64,000 nucleotides of DNA, taken from assembly GCA_019163175.1 (NCBI GenBank), contig JAFLKN010000015.1, positions 124,001-188,000 of the forward strand. The letters run 5' to 3'. Numbering within the stretch: position 1 is the first letter of the stretch; each line of letters begins with the position of its first letter. Below the pieces are notes generated by a model that saw nothing but the letters and a program-made list of their open reading frames with translations, was not told where the DNA came from and did no database searches. The position numbers and the translations under genes were made by a program. Below, in pieces: positions 60,568 through 64,000 of this stretch. Source of the stretch: Prolixibacteraceae bacterium. GTDB taxonomy: Bacteria > Bacteroidota > Bacteroidia > Bacteroidales > Prolixibacteraceae.

Positions 60568-62514
60568 ATGCTGAAAATCCGATTGAATAAGAAAAAATAC
60601 GAAGCCAACGAATACCTCGTTTTGCTTTACCGATTTACCTTATTGATGGTTTTCTATTCAATTTGCCGCATTCTGTTTTATCTGTTCAATACCGCATCGT
60701 TTCCTAAAGTAACCTTCTGGTCATTCTTCACCATACTTAAAGGTGGGCTGATGTTCGATGTCAGTGCACTGATCTATCTGAATGCCATTTACATGTTGCT
60801 GTTTCTTTTGCCGTTTCAGTTTAAATTCAACGACTGGTATCAGAAACTACTCAAGTGGATTTTTATCCTCAGCAATGCAATCGGAATCGCCTTTAATCTT
60901 ATGGACATTATTTATTACCGCTACATTCTGAAACGCACCACTGCCAGCATGTTCGACGTTGCTGCTTTTGATGCCGGCAATACGAATCTGCTTATGCGCT
61001 TTGTCTATGATTTTTGGTATATCCTGCTTATTCTTTCCATTTTACTGATTTTGCTTTCAGTAAGCTATTCCATACTGAAGCCGAAACCATTCCCTTTCCG
61101 CCATCCGTTTGCCTATTTTCTTTCGGGCATTCCAATAATTGCGCTGGTTGTTGCTCTATCGGTAATTGGGGTACGTGGTGGTTGGCGGCACAGTACTCGC
61201 CCCATCAGCATGAACAATGCCGGTGCTTTTGTTAATGCTCCTGAAGAAATGTCCATCGTACAAAATACGCCATTCTGCATCATGCGAACCTGGGGTAAAA
61301 AGGCTTTCGTTCATAAAACCTATTTCGCTTCCGAAGAAGAATTGAACCGCATTTATTCACCGGTTCATGTTCCCGACAGTCTGGGTATGGCGCGAAAAGA
61401 CAATGTAGTGTTCATTATTTTGGAAAGCTTCAGCCGTGCTTTTGTGGGTTCGCTCAATCCGCAGTTTAAAGATCCACTCGACCGGAGTTACACCCCGTTT
61501 CTGGATTCACTCATCAGCCAAAGCCTCGTTTTTACCAATGCTTTTGCCAACGGACGTAAGTCGATCGATGCCATTCCGTCGGTAACGGCGAGCATTCCGG
61601 CATTGGTGTTACCCTATGTCATTTCGGAGCGCTCCGGAAATACAATTAACAGCATGGCCAGTTTGTTGGGTAACCAAGGTTACGAATCGGCCTTTTACCA
61701 TGGCGCTCCAAACGGCTCAATGGGCTTTGATGCATTTACTAAAATCGCCGGATTTCAGCATTACTACGGACGCACAGAATATAACAATGAAGCCGATTTT
61801 GATGGCATTTGGGGTGTTTGGGACGAACCATTTTTCCAATATTTTGCCCACGGAATGAGTTCGATGAAAGAGCCATTTTTTACCACTATTTTCTCCATTT
61901 CATCACATCATCCGTACGAACTTCCGGCCAAATACAAAGGTAAATTTCCTGAAGGTCGACTGCCGATCAATAAGTGCATCCGATATACCGACCACTCATT
62001 ACAAAAGTTTTTTGATACTGCCCGAAAGATGCCCTGGTTTAAAAATACCTTGTTTGTGATCACCGCCGACCATACTGTAGATTCTGATATTCCCGAATAT
62101 TACACTTCGGTAAATCACTTTGCTATTCCGATACTTTTTTACAAACCAGATGGAAGCCTGAAAGGTGTGGATCATGGATTGGCTCAGCAAATCGACATTA
62201 TGCCAACAGTGCTCAGCTACCTCGCTTACCCCAATCCGTACGTTGCATTCGGGAATAATTTGCTCGATCCGGCAGCAAAAAGATTTGTGATTAATTACAT
62301 CGAAGATTCGTACCAGTTTTTAAGTGGCGATTATGCATTTTACTTGACCGATGATAAACTCACTGCTATCTACAACCGGAAAGAAGACCCCTCACTTTCG
62401 AAAAACCTGCTCGGAACTGTTGACCTCATTCAGGAACAACAGCTACAGAAAGCCATCGTTCAGCAATTCAATAATCGCATGGCCGAAAACCGGATGGTGG
62501 TGGAGAGGAAGTAA
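60568..62514 (+). CDS. LTA-synthase-type sulfatase family membrane protein
   Basis: The 648-residue protein has five N-terminal membrane helices (about residues 20-235) followed by a sulfatase-fold domain exposed to the periplasm. Motifs include FIILESFSRAFVGS, where the LtaS family binds metal, FANGRKSIDAIPSV, and VITADHTVD near the end. LtaS-like enzymes of Gram-negatives transfer phosphoglycerol or phosphoethanolamine groups to envelope glycans. Where LtaS has a catalytic threonine, the alignment suggests a serine or threonine in the SIDAIPS segment, which I cannot fix. Start at ATG 60568 preferred over TTG 60556. It converges with the oxidoreductase gene. Confidence 0.85.
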   Translation: MLKIRLNKKKYEANEYLVLLYRFTLLMVFYSICRILFYLFNTASFPKVTFWSFFTILKGGLMFDVSALIYLNAIYMLLFLLPFQFKFNDWYQKLLKWIFILSNAIGIAFNLMDIIYYRYILKRTTASMFDVAAFDAGNTNLLMRFVYDFWYILLILSILLILLSVSYSILKPKPFPFRHPFAYFLSGIPIIALVVALSVIGVRGGWRHSTRPISMNNAGAFVNAPEEMSIVQNTPFCIMRTWGKKAFVHKTYFASEEELNRIYSPVHVPDSLGMARKDNVVFIILESFSRAFVGSLNPQFKDPLDRSYTPFLDSLISQSLVFTNAFANGRKSIDAIPSVTASIPALVLPYVISERSGNTINSMASLLGNQGYESAFYHGAPNGSMGFDAFTKIAGFQHYYGRTEYNNEADFDGIWGVWDEPFFQYFAHGMSSMKEPFFTTIFSISSHHPYELPAKYKGKFPEGRLPINKCIRYTDHSLQKFFDTARKMPWFKNTLFVITADHTVDSDIPEYYTSVNHFAIPILFYKPDGSLKGVDHGLAQQIDIMPTVLSYLAYPNPYVAFGNNLLDPAAKRFVINYIEDSYQFLSGDYAFYLTDDKLTAIYNRKEDPSLSKNLLGTVDLIQEQQLQKAIVQQFNNRMAENRMVVERK

Positions 62515-62587
62515 ATACATTGGGCAGTCTCAGTCACAGTATTCAGGAAAAAGGCATGGACTGGCTGGAATTTTGAACTTGAAACTT

Positions 62588-64000
62588 TTAGATCTGCTCC
62601 CAGCCGTCGCGGTAATTGTGCCGTATCCATTCTTCAGCAGTCGCTAAAGCCGGAATTGTGTCGTATTTAGTATCGAATTTAGGATCACCATTGATCACCT
62701 CAAACTTATTGGATGTTACCACCCGAATTTTCTCAGATTGCCCGATGTTGGTAAACTGCATATTTTTTCCATCCCACAACAACCGTTTCCTTAAATCCTG
62801 CAAACGGACAGCCAAAACGCCCATCACAACCATTTCGTTGAGTGGCCCGGCGTAACCAAAATTAGAGCTGGCCTCTACCCTATTCTCTTTGCTTTCTTTG
62901 GCTGCACGAATCCAGTCTTGCTCATGTCCATTGGTTTCAGCATTAAGAATACGTCGAATTGATTTTTCAGGCTGTTGGAAATGTGCCATTTCGGAGAGAG
63001 GCAACAAAGTTGGATTTTCGGCATAACAACCGCACATTATTTTACCCTTGGTGCCATAAAAAATAACTCCACCATCTTCGTCACCCATTTGCTCACCATC
63101 TTTCAGTTCTTCCGGTCGTTCCGGCAACATGCCGCCATCGTACCAGGTCACTTTTACTTCAGGCATACCTACTTTCTGAAGATTGTCGCGACGCGGAAAC
63201 CAATACGTTACTTTTTCAGCATTAGGTGCCGATTCATTATTTACTTGTGTCGAACTGGCTTCAACTGCTGTCGGGTATTGTAACATCAAAGCTTTAAAAA
63301 CCGGATCGAGAATGTGGCAGGCCATGTCGCCCAAGGCACCGGTTCCAAAATCCCACCAACCACGCCAGTTCCATGGTGTATAGACTTCGTGGTAAGGCCG
63401 GAATTTTGCTGGTCCGATAAATAAATCCCAATTCAAGGTATTCGGGATGCGCATTTTGTCAGTCGGTCGTTCCAGACCTTGTGGCCAAATCGGGCGGTTG
63501 GTCCAGGCATCAACCGATGTAACTTCGCCTATAGTTCCGGCCCAAATCCATTCACAAATTCTCCGGATTCCTTCTCCTGAATTTCCCTGATTTCCCATTT
63601 GCGTGGCCACGCCGTATCGCTTGGCAGTTTCCGTCATGATCCGGGATTCGAACACCGAATGAGTCAATGGTTTTTGCAGATAAACATGATAGCCCGATTT
63701 CATAGCCATCAAAGCAGGAAGTGCATGAGAATGATCAGGCGTGGCAATCATTACACCATCAATATTTTTCTGCTTGTCGAACATCTCACGGTAATCTTGG
63801 TATTTGGCAGCCAAAGGCCATTTCCGGAAGGCATTTCGTCCGGCATATTTCCAATCGACATCACATAGGGCAACAATATTTTCGGTATCCATGTTGCTCA
63901 GGTTATTGAATCCCATTCCACCAACACCAATGCCAACAATATTTAATTTATCGCTCGGAGCCTTGTGACCCAGACCGGCAATTACTGATGAAGGCAAAAT
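62588..64000 (-). CDS. Gfo/Idh/MocA family oxidoreductase, N-terminus cut by the window edge
   Basis: The fragment of about 470 residues contains the Rossmann motif VGIGVGGMGFNN and YLQKPLTHSVFES, which replaces the classical EKP by QKP as in many secreted Bacteroidota members, then the C-terminal alpha/beta domain. The frame stays open at the edge of the window; the last visible residues (LPSSVIAGLGHKAPSDKLN) look like the end of a Tat signal, so the gene probably starts within the next 30 codons. These enzymes oxidise or reduce sugars with NAD(P). The substrate is unknown. Confidence 0.88.
   Translation of the reverse strand: MLPSSVIAGLGHKAPSDKLNIVGIGVGGMGFNNLSNMDTENIVALCDVDWKYAGRNAFRKWPLAAKYQDYREMFDKQKNIDGVMIATPDHSHALPALMAMKSGYHVYLQKPLTHSVFESRIMTETAKRYGVATQMGNQGNSGEGIRRICEWIWAGTIGEVTSVDAWTNRPIWPQGLERPTDKMRIPNTLNWDLFIGPAKFRPYHEVYTPWNWRGWWDFGTGALGDMACHILDPVFKALMLQYPTAVEASSTQVNNESAPNAEKVTYWFPRRDNLQKVGMPEVKVTWYDGGMLPERPEELKDGEQMGDEDGGVIFYGTKGKIMCGCYAENPTLLPLSEMAHFQQPEKSIRRILNAETNGHEQDWIRAAKESKENRVEASSNFGYAGPLNEMVVMGVLAVRLQDLRKRLLWDGKNMQFTNIGQSEKIRVVTSNKFEVINGDPKFDTKYDTIPALATAEEWIRHNYRDGWEQI

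Noticed and set aside
1-64000. tRNA, rRNA and CRISPR arrays
   Set aside because: I looked for cloverleaf T-loop motifs, rRNA landmarks and regularly spaced direct repeats and saw none; a covariance-model scan would be decisive.

Overview
The window reads as chromosomal DNA of an environmental Bacteroidota, probably of the Marinilabiliales/Prolixibacteraceae type. Supporting signs are three secreted proteins with C-terminal type IX secretion sorting domains, families typical of this phylum (DUF2271, DUF4296, DUF4468, DUF2147, CotH/lamin-tail proteins, DUF2961/GH172), stand-alone RfaE2, the ribD/prmC and dnaE/trxA neighbourhoods, and promoters of the TTTG-N19-TAnnTTTG kind. The taxon is inferred from gene content, not from a marker gene.

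Positions 1-15000 hold a truncated DUF2961 gene, small conserved proteins, a serine/threonine dehydratase-like enzyme, a T9SS-exported DUF2271 protein facing a dihaem lipoprotein, a beta-eliminating lyase with tyrosine phenol-lyase signature residues, and housekeeping genes (cardiolipin synthase, ribD, prmC, an EEP-family phosphatase, DUF58, trxA, dnaE). Positions 15300-30200 are more accessory: two large T9SS cargo proteins, a decayed rlmF pseudogene, a porin with an FMN-binding protein, glycerate kinase, adenine deaminase, and a cluster for a periplasmic flavin sugar dehydrogenase (Tat-exported gamma subunit, small lipoprotein, GMC subunit, nine-haem cytochrome), ending at coaX. Positions 30400-40900 hold a membrane-anchored receiver protein, a C-terminal processing protease, small outer-membrane and lipoprotein genes, a radical SAM gene, a cobalamin riboswitch that precedes a DUF4468 gene, radA, rfaE2 and a patatin phospholipase.

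The most striking region is 40965-59661, where eleven minus-strand genes form two adjoining units. Unit A (59661 down to 57001) encodes an ABC ATPase, its permease, a YtrA-type GntR repressor and a membrane-anchored protein. It has a good promoter with a 22-bp palindrome lying on the expected start of transcription. Unit B (56816 down to 40965) encodes a second ABC ATPase, an ABC-2 permease fused to an M1-peptidase-like domain without the zinc motif, TolC, a membrane fusion protein, an RND pump, a 1570-residue protein joining a complete RND pump to six extra membrane helices and an ABC ATPase, and one more ABC-2 permease. The RND-ABC chimera inside a mixed RND/ABC/TolC operon is the best candidate here for an undescribed system: an envelope export or remodelling machine combining proton-driven and ATP-driven parts.

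The window ends with an IS200-like single-tyrosine transposase beside REP-like palindromes, an LTA-synthase-type sulfatase, and a Gfo/Idh/MocA oxidoreductase cut by the window edge. I saw no tRNA, rRNA or CRISPR array. All family calls come from reading the sequences; no database search was run.
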